Below, in pieces: positions 16,759-26,373 of a stretch of DNA of 64,000 nt. Each line of letters starts with the position of its first letter. Within the stretch, counting starts at the first letter, position 1. The DNA comes from Streptomyces europaeiscabiei (GTDB taxonomy: Bacteria > Actinomycetota > Actinomycetes > Streptomycetales > Streptomycetaceae). Both the position numbers and the translations under genes were made by a program. A model generated the notes under the pieces. It had not been told where the DNA came from and did not search any database. It saw only the letters and a program-made list of their open reading frames with translations. The DNA lies in NCBI RefSeq assembly GCF_001550375.1, contig NZ_LRTR01000829.1, positions 95,123 to 159,122 of the forward strand, given 5' to 3'.

Positions 16759-19700
16759 TTTCGCGAGGTCTTCCAACCCCCGTGTGTTGCCCGCCTCTGC
16801 AGCTTGGAGGGCCAAGCGCTCGGCACGTTCGTAATTTCCTGCCTTCTCTTCTGCTATCGCAAGGTCGCACAGGGCCTTTATGCTGCCGAGCTCTGCAGCT
16901 CGTTCGAGCAAGGCTCGAATGTCGCCGTCGTATTTATGGCGGATAGTGCTCGCGAGTCGGTACAGGAGGCCGCCCGCATCAGCTGCTCTGAGGGCGAGAC
17001 GTTCTGCCTCTTGGAGCTTGCCCATTGCTCCTCGTCGCAGCACAAGGTCCTGCAGCGGGCCAGGTAGGCCAGCCTCTGCGGCTCGGAGGACAAGGCAATC
17101 GGCTGTCTCAAAGTCATTCGAATCGTCTCGCCGACCGGCAAGCCATTGCAGTGCATCGTGTCGGCCGGCGACGAGGTTGCCCAACGCGAGCTGTTCAGCG
17201 TGTTCTCGCTCACCAGACTTCTCCTTCAGCCGAACCAGCCAAGGCGTCATGTCGATGTCGGGTTGCTCTCCAACTTCTCGGAGAAGGCGCTCCGCTTCCG
17301 CATAGGCTGTTGCCTCTTCTTGTAGGCGCGCGAGCCAGAACCACACGGTGACATTGCCGTACTCGGCGGCATGACGCGCGAGATGCTCGGCTCGGTCGTG
17401 GTCACCGGCCCTATATCGCCGTCGGGCTAGCCAGAGCAATGTTCTCGTATTCGGCCTGTAGGCGACGGCTTCGTCGTACAGGGCGTCGGCATGAAGGGCA
17501 GTCCCGAGCTGATGTCGAGGGCTGGGATGGTGGTACATCCTCAGGCGACTGGAGCGTGCCGACTCCTCTGTGGCCTCGGCTGCCTGGCAGGCAAGCTGCT
17601 CCGCCTGGCCTGGGTCACCGGCTTCTTCACGCATGCGGGCGAGGTCGTGCAGCGCATCCGGGACGTCTGCTTGCGCGGCTCTTAGATAGAGGGACTCAGC
17701 CTGCCGGTCGTCGCCTGACTCTTCCCGTCTGTGCCCCAGCCACCATGAGGCTTGCCCGTCGCCTGCCTCTGCGGCTCGCTCGTAGAGGGGTTCGGCCAGT
17801 TGGTGATCACTCCAGTCATCCATCCACTGCGCGAGCCAGCGCAAAGCTTGCATGTCGCCGCGGTCAGCGGCTTCCACGGCAAGACGCTGGGCCGCTTCGT
17901 GGTTTCCCGCCCTCGCTTTTGCTTTTACCAACCACAGCACTCTGTCGGATGTCGTGGGCTCCGGCTCGGTTCTGCGGATTTCCTCAGTGTCCTCGACGGG
18001 TTGGGCTCGTTCACGAACGTCGGCTAACCACGCCACTGCCCTACTGTCGCCGACGGCCGCGGCTTTCGCAGCGAGCAGATCAGCTCCGTCGTGGTCTCCT
18101 GCTTCTTCGCTGAGTCCAGCCAGATGACGCAGGCAGTGGATGTCTCCGAAGCCCCATGCCTGCCGATAGAGCGCTTCTGCTCCTGGCCGGTCACCTGCTC
18201 GCCTTCTCCTGTGCCCGAGCCAGACGAGAGCCTGCGTGTCGCCAGCCTTCCCGGCTTCGACGGCTAGCCGCACCGCCCGGTCGTGATCCCCTGCTTCTTC
18301 TCGTCGGCGGGACAGCCAATTCAGAACATCGGGGTCACCGCTGGCCGCAGCCCGTTGGAGGAGCGCATCGGCCGCTTGCTGGTCACCGGTCTTCTCGTAT
18401 TCGGCGAACAGCCAAGTCATGGCGCCTACGTCGCCTGCGAGAGCGGCCTTGTTCCGCAGGCGGTGAGCCCACTGCGTTCGATGGCGGCTGTAGGCGGCCT
18501 GAGCGACCTGGGCAAGGTCGTCGGGGCTGACGATGTTTCGGTGTGTAGCTTCCCAAAAGGAGGCGGGAGGGCACAGTCGGCGACGGGTTTCTCGGCCGTG
18601 CTGCTCAAGATAGTCGGCGAGTCGGTAAGCCGGTCCCTCCGGTGGTAAGTCACCGAAGCGGTTGGCGTCCTCCACTAGCCGATCGATTCGCCGTCGACGC
18701 ACGCGTCGCAGGGGAGCGAGGTCGCCGTGCACGGGAGTGCCCAGTTCGGCCAGGGCTTGCTCGAACCAGTTGTCGCTGAGCCGGTCGAAGTCGTCGTCGC
18801 GGAGATAGTCCTCAGCCGCTTCGCTGAGAAACCCCATGGACAGGTGCAGGCCGATGCCGAGGCGACGGGCATCCATGGCCGCATCGAGCACGGCCCTGGC
18901 ACCTGGAGAGGCGCTGGCTTGACGCTGCAGCAACTGCGGGGCTCCGGCCAAGATCTGGGGGAGTCTACCGTCACGAGCGTTGCTCACCGCTTGAGCGAGA
19001 AGCTTGTCTCCGGCCGCGGCGAACGCTTCCGCCTGAGCGACAGCGGCATCGTCGAACCCGGCTGGAACCGCTGCGAGTCGTCCGGCCAGCAGCTCGCGTA
19101 CCCGCGTGTGCGGGTCCGGCTGACCTGGCCGAGGCACTGTGGTGTACGCGTCTGCGTACTCCGGCCAGAGCGTGCCCAAGACCAGGACCGGACCGCGTTC
19201 GGGGTCCGTGAGCAAAGTATGCAGCGCGGCGGCGATCCGCTCCCCGGAGCCAGCGCTCAGGTAGTGCTGGGCTTCGTTCAGCCACACCACGGTGTAGGGC
19301 CCGACCTGCCCCAGGGCGGCGAGGGCCGCCTCTGACCGTGTCGGGTCGAATGGGTGCCACAGTTGCCACCCTTGTTCCTTCAGCGGCTGGATGGCTTCCC
19401 AGCAGGCCCGGGTCTTGCCGGTGGAGGAAGTGCCCACCAGCATCAGCAAGCCGCTCCGTCCCTCGGCAGCCTGCGAGACGGTGCCCTCGAGCACATCGTC
19501 GTGATCCCGCCACACGTAGCGGGGGAGCCCTAGCTCCCGGGGGCCGGCGGGGTGCACCTCCAAGGCGTGAGGGTCGAACTGTCCGATTGGCTTTCCGGGT
19601 CCGGCGCTTGCGTCGTCCGACCGCGGCTCGCCGACTGCCAGTCGCCTCAGCCTGAGCAACTCCTGTACCGGAAGCTCAAGCTGTTTCGCCAACGTCGCGA

Positions 19701-19905
19701 CCGTTTGAGCCGATGGCACATGCCCACCGTCGCGTAAGGCGTGGTGCAGGGTCGTACGACTCAACTCCGTCTTCGACACGAGCTGGTCACGGGACAGGCC
19801 TGCCCGCGCCACCGCATCCTGAAGCCGCGATCTAAGTCCGACCAGCGCGTCTGCGATTCGGCCCTCCTGCTCGTCCACCACGCCCCCGCTCTCCGCACGA
19901 TTCAT
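16576..19905 (-). CDS. HTH / STAND-like P-loop ATPase / helical-repeat protein
   Basis: The 1109-residue protein starts at ATG 19905. Residues ~20-85 form an XRE-like HTH (SRDQLVSKTELSRTTLHHAL). A P-loop NTPase follows, with Walker A GTSSTGKT at 158-165 and a Walker B-like segment YTVVWLNEAQHYL at ~204-216; the helical lid runs to ~440. Residues ~445-1080 hold about sixteen TPR/Sel1-like repeats of ~36 residues with the core EEAGDHDRAxRLAxEA and ALxWLGxRR. This architecture (DNA-binding head, NTPase switch, sensor repeats) resembles STAND regulators and immune sensors. A perfect inverted repeat overlaps the start codon, consistent with autoregulation. A 65-residue membrane protein diverges from it. 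The role is inferred. Confidence 0.85.
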   Translation of the reverse strand: MNRAESGGVVDEQEGRIADALVGLRSRLQDAVARAGLSRDQLVSKTELSRTTLHHALRDGGHVPSAQTVATLAKQLELPVQELLRLRRLAVGEPRSDDASAGPGKPIGQFDPHALEVHPAGPRELGLPRYVWRDHDDVLEGTVSQAAEGRSGLLMLVGTSSTGKTRACWEAIQPLKEQGWQLWHPFDPTRSEAALAALGQVGPYTVVWLNEAQHYLSAGSGERIAAALHTLLTDPERGPVLVLGTLWPEYADAYTTVPRPGQPDPHTRVRELLAGRLAAVPAGFDDAAVAQAEAFAAAGDKLLAQAVSNARDGRLPQILAGAPQLLQRQASASPGARAVLDAAMDARRLGIGLHLSMGFLSEAAEDYLRDDDFDRLSDNWFEQALAELGTPVHGDLAPLRRVRRRRIDRLVEDANRFGDLPPEGPAYRLADYLEQHGRETRRRLCPPASFWEATHRNIVSPDDLAQVAQAAYSRHRTQWAHRLRNKAALAGDVGAMTWLFAEYEKTGDQQAADALLQRAAASGDPDVLNWLSRRREEAGDHDRAVRLAVEAGKAGDTQALVWLGHRRRRAGDRPGAEALYRQAWGFGDIHCLRHLAGLSEEAGDHDGADLLAAKAAAVGDSRAVAWLADVRERAQPVEDTEEIRRTEPEPTTSDRVLWLVKAKARAGNHEAAQRLAVEAADRGDMQALRWLAQWMDDWSDHQLAEPLYERAAEAGDGQASWWLGHRREESGDDRQAESLYLRAAQADVPDALHDLARMREEAGDPGQAEQLACQAAEATEESARSSRLRMYHHPSPRHQLGTALHADALYDEAVAYRPNTRTLLWLARRRYRAGDHDRAEHLARHAAEYGNVTVWFWLARLQEEATAYAEAERLLREVGEQPDIDMTPWLVRLKEKSGEREHAEQLALGNLVAGRHDALQWLAGRRDDSNDFETADCLVLRAAEAGLPGPLQDLVLRRGAMGKLQEAERLALRAADAGGLLYRLASTIRHKYDGDIRALLERAAELGSIKALCDLAIAEEKAGNYERAERLALQAAEAGNTRGLEDLAKSREVAGDRRGAERCALKAADAGNSAVVVWLSRRRRDTTADQAERLWPYGLNPDGTPTAPW

Positions 19906-19937
19906 CAGGGTTCATCTTCGTTCAGCCCGAACCCTGA
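19905..19937. promoter_or_regulatory. Perfect inverted repeat in the divergent promoter
   Basis: TCAGGGTTC (19905-19913) and GAACCCTGA (19929-19937) are exact reverse complements separated by 15 bases. The left arm includes the first base of the large gene's start codon. The HTH of that gene product is an obvious candidate ligand, and binding would also affect the small membrane gene starting at 19998. Confidence 0.6.
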
Positions 19938-19997
19938 CGAACACGTTTTCCACGACATTGGGCGACGTCAACGAACCGTCTCACTCGGGAGCATGCC

Positions 19998-20195
19998 TTG
20001 ACTGCAACTGCCGTCGTCCTCACCACCGCTGTGGTCGTCATCGTCGCTCTGCTGATCGCTGCTGCGGCGGGCAAGTTGGCCCGCATCGACGGCGCCACCT
20101 ATCCCACGGCTCTGGTCCACGCGGCCACTGCATTCACCGGCACCGTCACGTTGGTTGCCGCCCTCACTGCAGCGTTCGCCGCGGTTTTGCGGTAG
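19998..20195 (+). CDS. Small two-helix membrane protein divergent from the P-loop gene
   Basis: The 65-residue protein is taken from TTG 19998, with CGGGAG about eight bases upstream. Two membrane helices are evident: residues 3-24 (ATAVVLTTAVVVIVALLIAA) and about 40-63 (VHAATAFTGTVTLVAALTA), joined by a GKLARIDGATYPTAL loop. Its length, its topology and its pairing with a sensor-like ATPase invite comparison with membrane effectors of defence or toxin systems, but holin-like or accessory membrane roles fit equally. No stop or frameshift disturbs it. The IS256 copy begins within about 200 bases downstream. Confidence 0.6.
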   Translation: MTATAVVLTTAVVVIVALLIAAAAGKLARIDGATYPTALVHAATAFTGTVTLVAALTAAFAAVLR

Positions 20196-20387
20196 CGGAA
20201 GGGCAGTGAAGGACACTCGGTGCACGGCAGTGATTACGACGTAATCACCGAAGGTCTTGATCCCGAGCAATGCTCATTACCTGTGGATCGGGCTCGGGTT
20301 GATGCGCGAACGACGTACCTTCCCGAGTGATCGATCGACTGGTATCGAGTAGGCCCGCGTAGCCGCGCGGGTCGGGAAGGCCTGCCC

Positions 20388-21641
20388 GTGCTCAGCGTAG
20401 TCAACGCCGATGGCACCACGCCGAACGGCTCCCTGATCGATGAAATCGTCCGCGATGGCGCCCGCCGGATGCTGGCCGCCGCCCTGGAGGCCGAAGTCAA
20501 CACCTACATAGCCGAGTTGGCCGACCAACGCGACGAGAACGGGCGACGGCTCGTGGTCCGCAACGGCTACCACCAGCCCAGGTCGGTCACTACTGCGGCC
20601 GGGACCGTCGAGGTGAAGGCGCCACGGGTGAACGACAAGCGCGTCGACGAGGCGACCGGCGAGCGCAAGCGGTTCTCCTCGGCGATCCTGCCGCCCTGGT
20701 GCCGCAAGTCCCCGAAGATCAGCGAGGTGCTGCCCCTGCTCTACCTCCACGGCCTGTCCTCGGGCGACTTCGTACCCGCGTTGGAGCAGTTCCTCGGCTC
20801 CGCCGCCGGGCTGTCGCCCGCCACCGTCACCCGGCTGACCGCGCAGTGGCAGGCCGACCACAAGGCGTTCGGCGAGCGCGACCTGTCCGCCACCGACTAC
20901 GTCTACGTGTGGGCCGACGGCATCCACCTGCGCATCCGCCTCGCGCAGGCCAAGTCCTGCGTGCTGGTCGTCATGGGCGTGCGGGAGGACGGCACCAAGG
21001 AACTGATCGCGATGGCTGACGGCTACCGCGAGTCCGCCGAGTCCTGGGCCGACCTGCTGCGCGACGCTGCCCGGCGCGGCATGCGTGCTCCCGTCCTCGG
21101 TGTCGGCGACGGCGCACTTGGCTTCTGGAAGGCCCTCGCGGAGGTGTTCCCCGAAACCCGTCATCAGAGGTGCTGGGTTCACAAAACGGCCAACGTCGTC
21201 AACGCCCTGCCGTCATCGGCTCAGCCCGGCACCCGCAAGGCACTGCAGGAGATCTACAACGCTGAGGACCGTGAGCATGCACTCATGTCGGTGGCCGCGT
21301 TCGATAAGACCTACGGCGCGAAGTGGCCCAAGGCGACCCGGAAGATCACCGATGACGTCGACGAGCTGCTGGCGTTCTACGATTTCCCCGCCGAGCACTG
21401 GATCCATCTGCGCACGACGAATCCGATCGAGTCGACCTTCGCGACCGTCCGGCTGAGAACCAAGGTCACCCGCGGCGCAGGCAGCGCGGCCGCCGCCCTC
21501 GCCATGGTCTTCAAACTCGTCGAGTCCGCCCAGGCACGCTGGCGAGCCGTGAACGCACCCCACCTCGTCGCCCTCGTCCGAGCCGGCGCCCGCTTCGAAC
21601 GAGGCCACCTCGTTGAACGCCCCGAGACTCTGGCGGCCTGA
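20388..21641 (+). CDS. IS256 family transposase, apparently intact
   Basis: The 417-residue mutator-type transposase starts at GTG 20388. The DDE residues are visible: Asp in YVYVWADGIHL, Asp in LGVGDGALGFW and Glu in TTNPIESTFATVR, with the Cys/His-containing HQRCWVHKTANV between. No stop or frameshift is present, and the length is normal for the family. It lies between the small membrane gene and the GNAT gene, so it was inserted into the P-loop gene region. I could not identify terminal inverted repeats by eye; the element must lie within about 20200-21676. Confidence 0.95.
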   Translation: MLSVVNADGTTPNGSLIDEIVRDGARRMLAAALEAEVNTYIAELADQRDENGRRLVVRNGYHQPRSVTTAAGTVEVKAPRVNDKRVDEATGERKRFSSAILPPWCRKSPKISEVLPLLYLHGLSSGDFVPALEQFLGSAAGLSPATVTRLTAQWQADHKAFGERDLSATDYVYVWADGIHLRIRLAQAKSCVLVVMGVREDGTKELIAMADGYRESAESWADLLRDAARRGMRAPVLGVGDGALGFWKALAEVFPETRHQRCWVHKTANVVNALPSSAQPGTRKALQEIYNAEDREHALMSVAAFDKTYGAKWPKATRKITDDVDELLAFYDFPAEHWIHLRTTNPIESTFATVRLRTKVTRGAGSAAAALAMVFKLVESAQARWRAVNAPHLVALVRAGARFERGHLVERPETLAA

Positions 21642-21676
21642 ACAGCTTCACCCTGCCCGCAGAAGGCGAGCGGATC

Positions 21677-22243
21677 TCAGGAATCCGTTCGCCGTATGTG
21701 CAGATGGCCATCGAGAGGGAAGGCGGGTGGCGCTGCGGGCAGGACTCTGTCGAACTCATAACCGCTCTTCTGCGCAACGCGGCACGATGCCGGATTGTCT
21801 TCCTGGTGAAGGAGTTCGAGACGTTCCAGCCCGTCCGCGCCGAAGGTGTCGAAGGCCCAGCCGGTGAGAACCTCAAGAGCGCGCGGGGCCACACTCCGCC
21901 CCCGCGCATGGGCTGCTGTCCAATATCCCACCTCAGCAGAGGATTTGCCGGACACGATTTCCTTGAGGACCACGTTGCCCACCAACTGGCCGTGAATCAC
22001 ATCGGTTTGTGTCTCAAGGACGGCAAAGCCGAACCGGTCCCCTGCTGCCCAACCACGCTGCTGGGCCCGCACCCACCGTGCCCCGTCAGCCTTGTTCTCC
22101 ACGGGCGTGCTCGTCCAATGACGCAAAGCGGAGTCCTGGAACGCCTCGACCAGTGCATCAACGTCCTCCGCGCACCAGGGCCGAAGAACGAGAGCGGGAG
22201 CGGACGGTGTCGGGCGCGCATGCAGTGGGGCGGCGGAGTTCAC
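21677..22243 (-). CDS. GNAT family N-acetyltransferase (RimJ/RimL-like)
   Basis: The 188-residue acetyltransferase starts at GTG 22243. Motifs of the fold are LVLRPWCAEDVDALVEAF at the N terminus, IHGQLVGNVVLKEI (strand 4), the acetyl-CoA loop region EVGYWTAAHARGRSVAPRAL and LERLELLHQEDNPASCRVAQKSGYEF at the C-terminal lobe. It transfers an acetyl group from acetyl-CoA to an amine; the substrate is unknown. Its GTG overlaps the TGA of the preceding P-loop gene's restored frame (GTGA at 22240-22243), so the two were translationally coupled. Confidence 0.93.
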   Translation of the reverse strand: MNSAAPLHARPTPSAPALVLRPWCAEDVDALVEAFQDSALRHWTSTPVENKADGARWVRAQQRGWAAGDRFGFAVLETQTDVIHGQLVGNVVLKEIVSGKSSAEVGYWTAAHARGRSVAPRALEVLTGWAFDTFGADGLERLELLHQEDNPASCRVAQKSGYEFDRVLPAAPPAFPLDGHLHIRRTDS

Positions 22244-23540
22244 GAGCTGATCGTATGCGGCGGCGTCCTCTGACCGTGGGCCAAAGATCCATATCCACAG
22301 GTCTTGACTATTACTCCAGTCCCGGGAAGGTCGATCAAGTAGTCGAACGCCAGATAGCGGCCCTGGTCAGGCAGCAGAAGGCTACTTGCCCCCTGCACCG
22401 GCGCGGTGGCCCACGCCAGCGCGTCCTCCAGGGGCTCCGGACGCAGGACGGCTCCGCGCGAGCGGACAGGTAGATCTCGTGCAACGGCACCAGCAGCGAT
22501 GCGTCCACGGGCCGGTGCAAGCCCATACGCCGACAGTCGACGGCGGCGGCGACCAACGCGGCACCGCGCGGATGCTCACCCGTGTGCCAGGCGTGCGTCC
22601 AGTCGTTGAGCAGTTCCGGACCTGCCGCCAGCACCTCGGCGATTCCGAAGCGATCGGGTGCCTGAGCCGCCGCCTTCAGCCGCGGATCCCGATCCGCTTC
22701 CCGGGCCCGCCCGACCTCCTGCGGTGACCACAGATGATCCAGCTCCACCGGTTCTCCGGCATGGAGCAGCACCTCACGGCCGGCCCGCCAGGTTGCTGCG
22801 TCGGTGACGTCACGCTGCCGGGCGCTGTACCTGTCGTACTCCTTGCTGCGCATCGACGCCAGGAGCACCCCTTGCCGTTCCGGACCGGCGAGCATCGCTT
22901 TGACCATCTCCAGAGTGATGCCTCCGGCTCGCAGAAACTGGTCGAATTCGTCGAACCACACCACACAACGCCGGGTCCCGCTGACAGTGGAAGACAACGT
23001 CTGCAGGTCGTCCGACGGCCGCGCCTGCAACAGGGCGAATTCGGGAACAACCATGCGCATGGCCTCGTAGGCCAGCCGGGACTTGCCGGCCGTCGAGTCA
23101 CCCACGATCAGGACAAAGCCCCCCTGCCGGACCCGCCGCACGACGTCGTCGAAGCGGTCTCGCTTGACGAACGCAGGCACTCGGTTGGCCCTCTGACGGG
23201 CACTACGACGCAACGCCGCAGGATGGACCCCCAAACTGATCGGATCGACCGCATCCCGCACACGCAGCGTTCGAGCGGCTAGCTCTCTTCCGCGGGCCGC
23301 AGCGGCGTGACGTTGCTGACGGTGCGCCGAGAGAGCAGTCCGCGTCTCATCGGCGAAGACACCGGTCACCGCAGCGGCAACAGCAGCCACGGCAGCCGTC
23401 CAGCCTGCAGGCAGCCAGGCTGAGGTTGCCAGTGCCGCGCCCGCCCCACCCGCCGATACGCCGAGCAGGATCACCCACAGGCGAAGCGACCGCCACACCC
23501 TGCCCTCCACCATCACGGACGGAACGGCACGCCGTCCCAC
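22240..23540 (-). pseudogene. Membrane-anchored P-loop ATPase related to the large HTH gene, frameshifted
   Basis: The frame from ATG 23540 reads two N-terminal membrane helices (residues ~20-62, LRLWVILLGVSAGGAG, WTAAVAAVAAAVTGVF), then Walker A GDSTAGKS near 148-155 and Walker B-like CVVWFDEFDQFL near 193-204. Near residue 365 it shifts into a frame without homology; the alternative frame continues PLEDALAWATAPVQGASSLLL and DQGRYLAFDYLID to TGA 22240-22242. A single missing base near 22447 explains this. AAVDCRRMGLHRPVDASLLVPLHEIYL has a clear counterpart in the 1109-residue protein (AAMDARRLGIGLHLSMGFL), so the two are relatives. There are no repeats at the C terminus. Confidence 0.7.
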
Positions 23541-24027
23541 TTACACGTCAAATGCCGAACACGGACGGTCTCACCCATATTGAAGCGCAACAACCGAAGT
23601 TGGACCCCAACAGGAAGAAAAATGCCTGATCCGCACCAGACTTGCGCCACTGGGCGAGGGCATACCCCGATGTCTTCGGATGACAGCAAGCCGATGACGG
23701 CAGTGCCGCGGCACCCGCCTCATGACGCCCTGCGGCGGGGCTCTACCGGCAATTTCCAAGAGGCCGGGCCTCACTCGCGGCCGCTCGGTGGCCAGCCTCC
23801 GGGCGCGGGAAACAGCTCGGTGCTGATCATCTCGACGCGCTTCCAGCGCAGACAGGACCGCTTGCCGAGCGGCGAGTCCGTCATCCCGCCGGTATGTGGG
23901 ACGGCCAGAGGCAGGCGGCAGAGGCGGCTGCGGGCTGGCTGGTAGAGCGGACCAACTACTGAACCTGAACGAGTGATGTCGGGGCGTTCGGCAGATCCAG
24001 GACTCCGGGTCCGGTACTGCTGGGGCT
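23541..24027. other. About 490 bases without a recognisable gene
   Basis: This is the gap between the P-loop pseudogene start and the IS630 remnant. No frame shows a family signature or convincing codon bias. The first ~60 bases should hold the promoter of the P-loop gene, but no clear box was seen. Confidence 0.5.
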
Positions 24028-25078
24028 GTGAGGTATGCGCAAGGTGGGGGCTTCACCGACGCGGAGAGGGCTACTCGCGAGCGAGTGCGTCTGGATGCGG
24101 TGGTCCGGTTCGAGACTGGGCAGACGACCAGAGCCGTCGCGACCGCGCTCAGGGTGTCGGAACGGTGGTGACGTCAGTGGCGTGAGAGCGGTGCACCTGG
24201 TGTCGCCTCGAAAGGGTCGCCTGGCCGCTCCCGGCTGTCCGACGGCCAAGTGTTCAGACTGGAACGGGAGTTGGAGCGCGGTCCACTCACGCATGGCTGG
24301 GCTGATCAGCGGTGGACTTTGGCCCGTGTGAAGACCTTGATCGGTCGGAGTTCCACGTCTCCTGCACCGTGGAGGGCACGTGGCGATTGTTGAAGCGGCA
24401 CGGCTGGTCGTGGCAGCAGCTGGCACGGCGAGCGATCGAGCGCGACGACGACGCGGTGGACCTCTGGAAGATGGAGGTCTGGCCGCGGGTAAAAGCACCG
24501 CGGCGGCCTGCGACGGATGGATCGTCTTCGAGGACGAGGCCGGTCAGTCGCTGACGCCGCCGCGGGCCAGGACCTGGGGCCGCAGGGGCTGCACCCCGGT
24601 GGTCCGCGTACGCGGCCGAGGCTCAGGCCGGGTATCGATAGCGGGCATGACCTGCTACAAGCTCGGCGGGCGGTCCCGGCTCTTCTACTCCGTCCGCGAG
24701 TGCACCGGACGCAAGGACCAACCCCAAGGCTTCGGCTGGCGCGACTTCCGCGACCTGCTGATCCGTGCACGCACCCAGCTTGGCGGCCCGATCGTCCTTG
24801 TCCGGGACAACGTCCGCTTGCACCTGACCAAGCCCCTGCGGGAGTTCATCGAAGCGAACGCAGACTGGATCACGGTCTTCCAGCTGCCCACCTACACGCC
24901 TGACCTGAACCCGCAAGAAGGTATCTGGTCGCTGGTCAAGCGAGATATCGGCAACCTCGCCGCCGCTGACCTCGGCCAGATCACCCGCGCCGTGAAGCGC
25001 AAGCTCAAGATGCTGCAGTACCGACCGGAGGTCATCGGCGGCTGCCTCGCCGACACCGACCTGGCCCTGGACACGTGA
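24028..25078 (+). pseudogene. IS630 family transposase with an internal stop and frameshifts
   Basis: It starts at GTG 24028 (MRYAQGGGFTDAERATRE) with an HTH (RFETGQTTRAVATALRVSERW) that ends in a TGA where related copies continue. A second block (SKGSPGRSRLSDGQV, THGWADQRWTLARVKTLIG) follows in the same frame. The winged helix (VEGTWRLLKRHGWSWQQLARRA) lies in another frame, and the DDE domain (WIVFEDEAGQSL, LVRDNVRLH, PTYTPDLNPQEGIWSL) in a third, ending at TGA 25076-25078. The catalytic residues are present but the gene cannot be read through. It differs in sequence from the IS630 copy at 6539-7669. Confidence 0.88.
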
Positions 25079-25153
25079 ACACACCGGCCGGCCAAACGGC
25101 GACAAGCCAGGCACGGGCGGAGCCAAAAGCCCCTGCTCAGATACGGTGACGGC

Positions 25154-25516
25154 ATGACCGAGAGCCTGCCTGCCGATGTAGCCGACGTGCTTGCGGCAGT
25201 CCTGAACGCGGACAATCCGGTTCATGCCGCGCTCCGACGGCAGGTTCCGCACCTCAGCGTGCGAGCTCGCTGCACATGCGGGTGCGGTACCGCCTACTTC
25301 GAACTCGACACCAGCGAGGTCGAGCCCGCGCCCACCGGTCCCGGCACTGTCGTGGCGGCCGAAGCTCAGCTCGTCACCGAAGCCGGTGAGTGCCCCGGCG
25401 AGGTCCTGGCCTTCACGCAGGGCGGCTTCTTGTCGTGGCTAGAAGTCTGTTCATGGAGCGACGACATCGACGTGACACTGGCCGCCGCGCGTCACTGGCT
25501 GCAGCCACGCTCTTGA
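25154..25516 (+). CDS. Conserved hypothetical protein, ~120 residues
   Basis: The protein starts at ATG 25154 (MTESLPADVADVLAAVLNAD). A four-cysteine-type cluster RCTCGCGTAYFEL lies near residue 39 and suggests zinc binding. The later strand LAFTQGGFLSWLEVCSW is followed by DDIDVTLAAARHWL, an immunity-protein-like alternation of strand and helix. It has no signal peptide or membrane segment. I do not recognise a named family. A 45-base palindrome lies about 120 bases downstream. Confidence 0.7.
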   Translation: MTESLPADVADVLAAVLNADNPVHAALRRQVPHLSVRARCTCGCGTAYFELDTSEVEPAPTGPGTVVAAEAQLVTEAGECPGEVLAFTQGGFLSWLEVCSWSDDIDVTLAAARHWLQPRS

Positions 25517-25636
25517 TCCCGGACGGCCAGCGCTCAGCGGTTTCCGATCTGCACGACACCACGCTCCGACCGACATCACGAATTCAAGTTCAGTAGCCCG
25601 CATTTAAGCGCGAGTCGCAGGTCCACGTCCCGCCCA

Positions 25637-25681
25637 GCGTTGAGAAGGGGCCCCGGCATTGCCGGGGCCCCTTCTCAACGC
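25637..25681. terminator. 45-base perfect palindrome, possibly a bidirectional terminator
   Basis: The arms 25637-25658 and 25660-25681 are exact reverse complements over 22 bases around a single central T. The GC-rich core is AGGGGCCCCGGCA / TGCCGGGGCCCCT. No T run follows on either strand. It ends transcription of the hypothetical gene or marks an element end. Confidence 0.7.
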
Positions 25682-26373
25682 GCTGCATGGAGCCCCCGGC
25701 CTACCCCAGCCGACCTCGCCGACGCCCTCGTCCGGGTCCATCTGCAGAAACAGTGTTGGTCTTGAAGAGACAAACGTTGGCTGCGATCTTCTCCTCGTCG
25801 CGGGTGACGAACGGGGGCGTACCTGGACTCCGAATCGCATTGGTACCACGTCCAGTTCGCCGCCCGAGCAACTGCTCGCGTCCCCGGCCGCTGACCCCGA
25901 GCACGACGACCAGGAGCCGGAGGTCGGACGCGGGGAGGCGACCGACCTGGCGGCGCTGCGGGCCCTTGGGGGAGTCCCGCACGGACGTGGAAGCCCTCGA
26001 TCTCACAGCCGACCGGCTGCGCCACCTCCAGGACGCGTTCACCAAGGCGGCCGACGACTCCCGCGCCCGCACGGACCGCTACGCCGAACAGGACGATGCC
26101 GACGCGCACTCGGTGCACCAGGAGGACCAGCAGACGCACCACCGACAGACGCCCGGACCGCACCGCGGCCACGAGGCCGGCCACGAGCGGACCCGATGTC
26201 GTCATCGCCGTACTTATCGACCACTCGACGGGCTATCGCAGTCAGCTCGGGGAGCGGCTTGTTCTCCAGCTGGGCGTGCACATAGGACCTCTTGCTGTTG
26301 TACGGATCTCGTCTGGCTACGAGGGCGCCGAGCGCTGCTCACACGCGTACGATGGCCGCCGGGCTCGGCCCGG
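25682..26373. other. About 690 bases of unresolved, probably degraded coding sequence
   Basis: All frames are long but mutually contradictory. Two short readings look protein-like: plus strand ADRLRHLQDAFTKAADDSRA near 26010-26075, and minus strand LENKPLPELTAIARRVVDKY near 26210-26275. Neither extends into a complete gene with a start and a stop. I assign no function. Confidence 0.45.
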
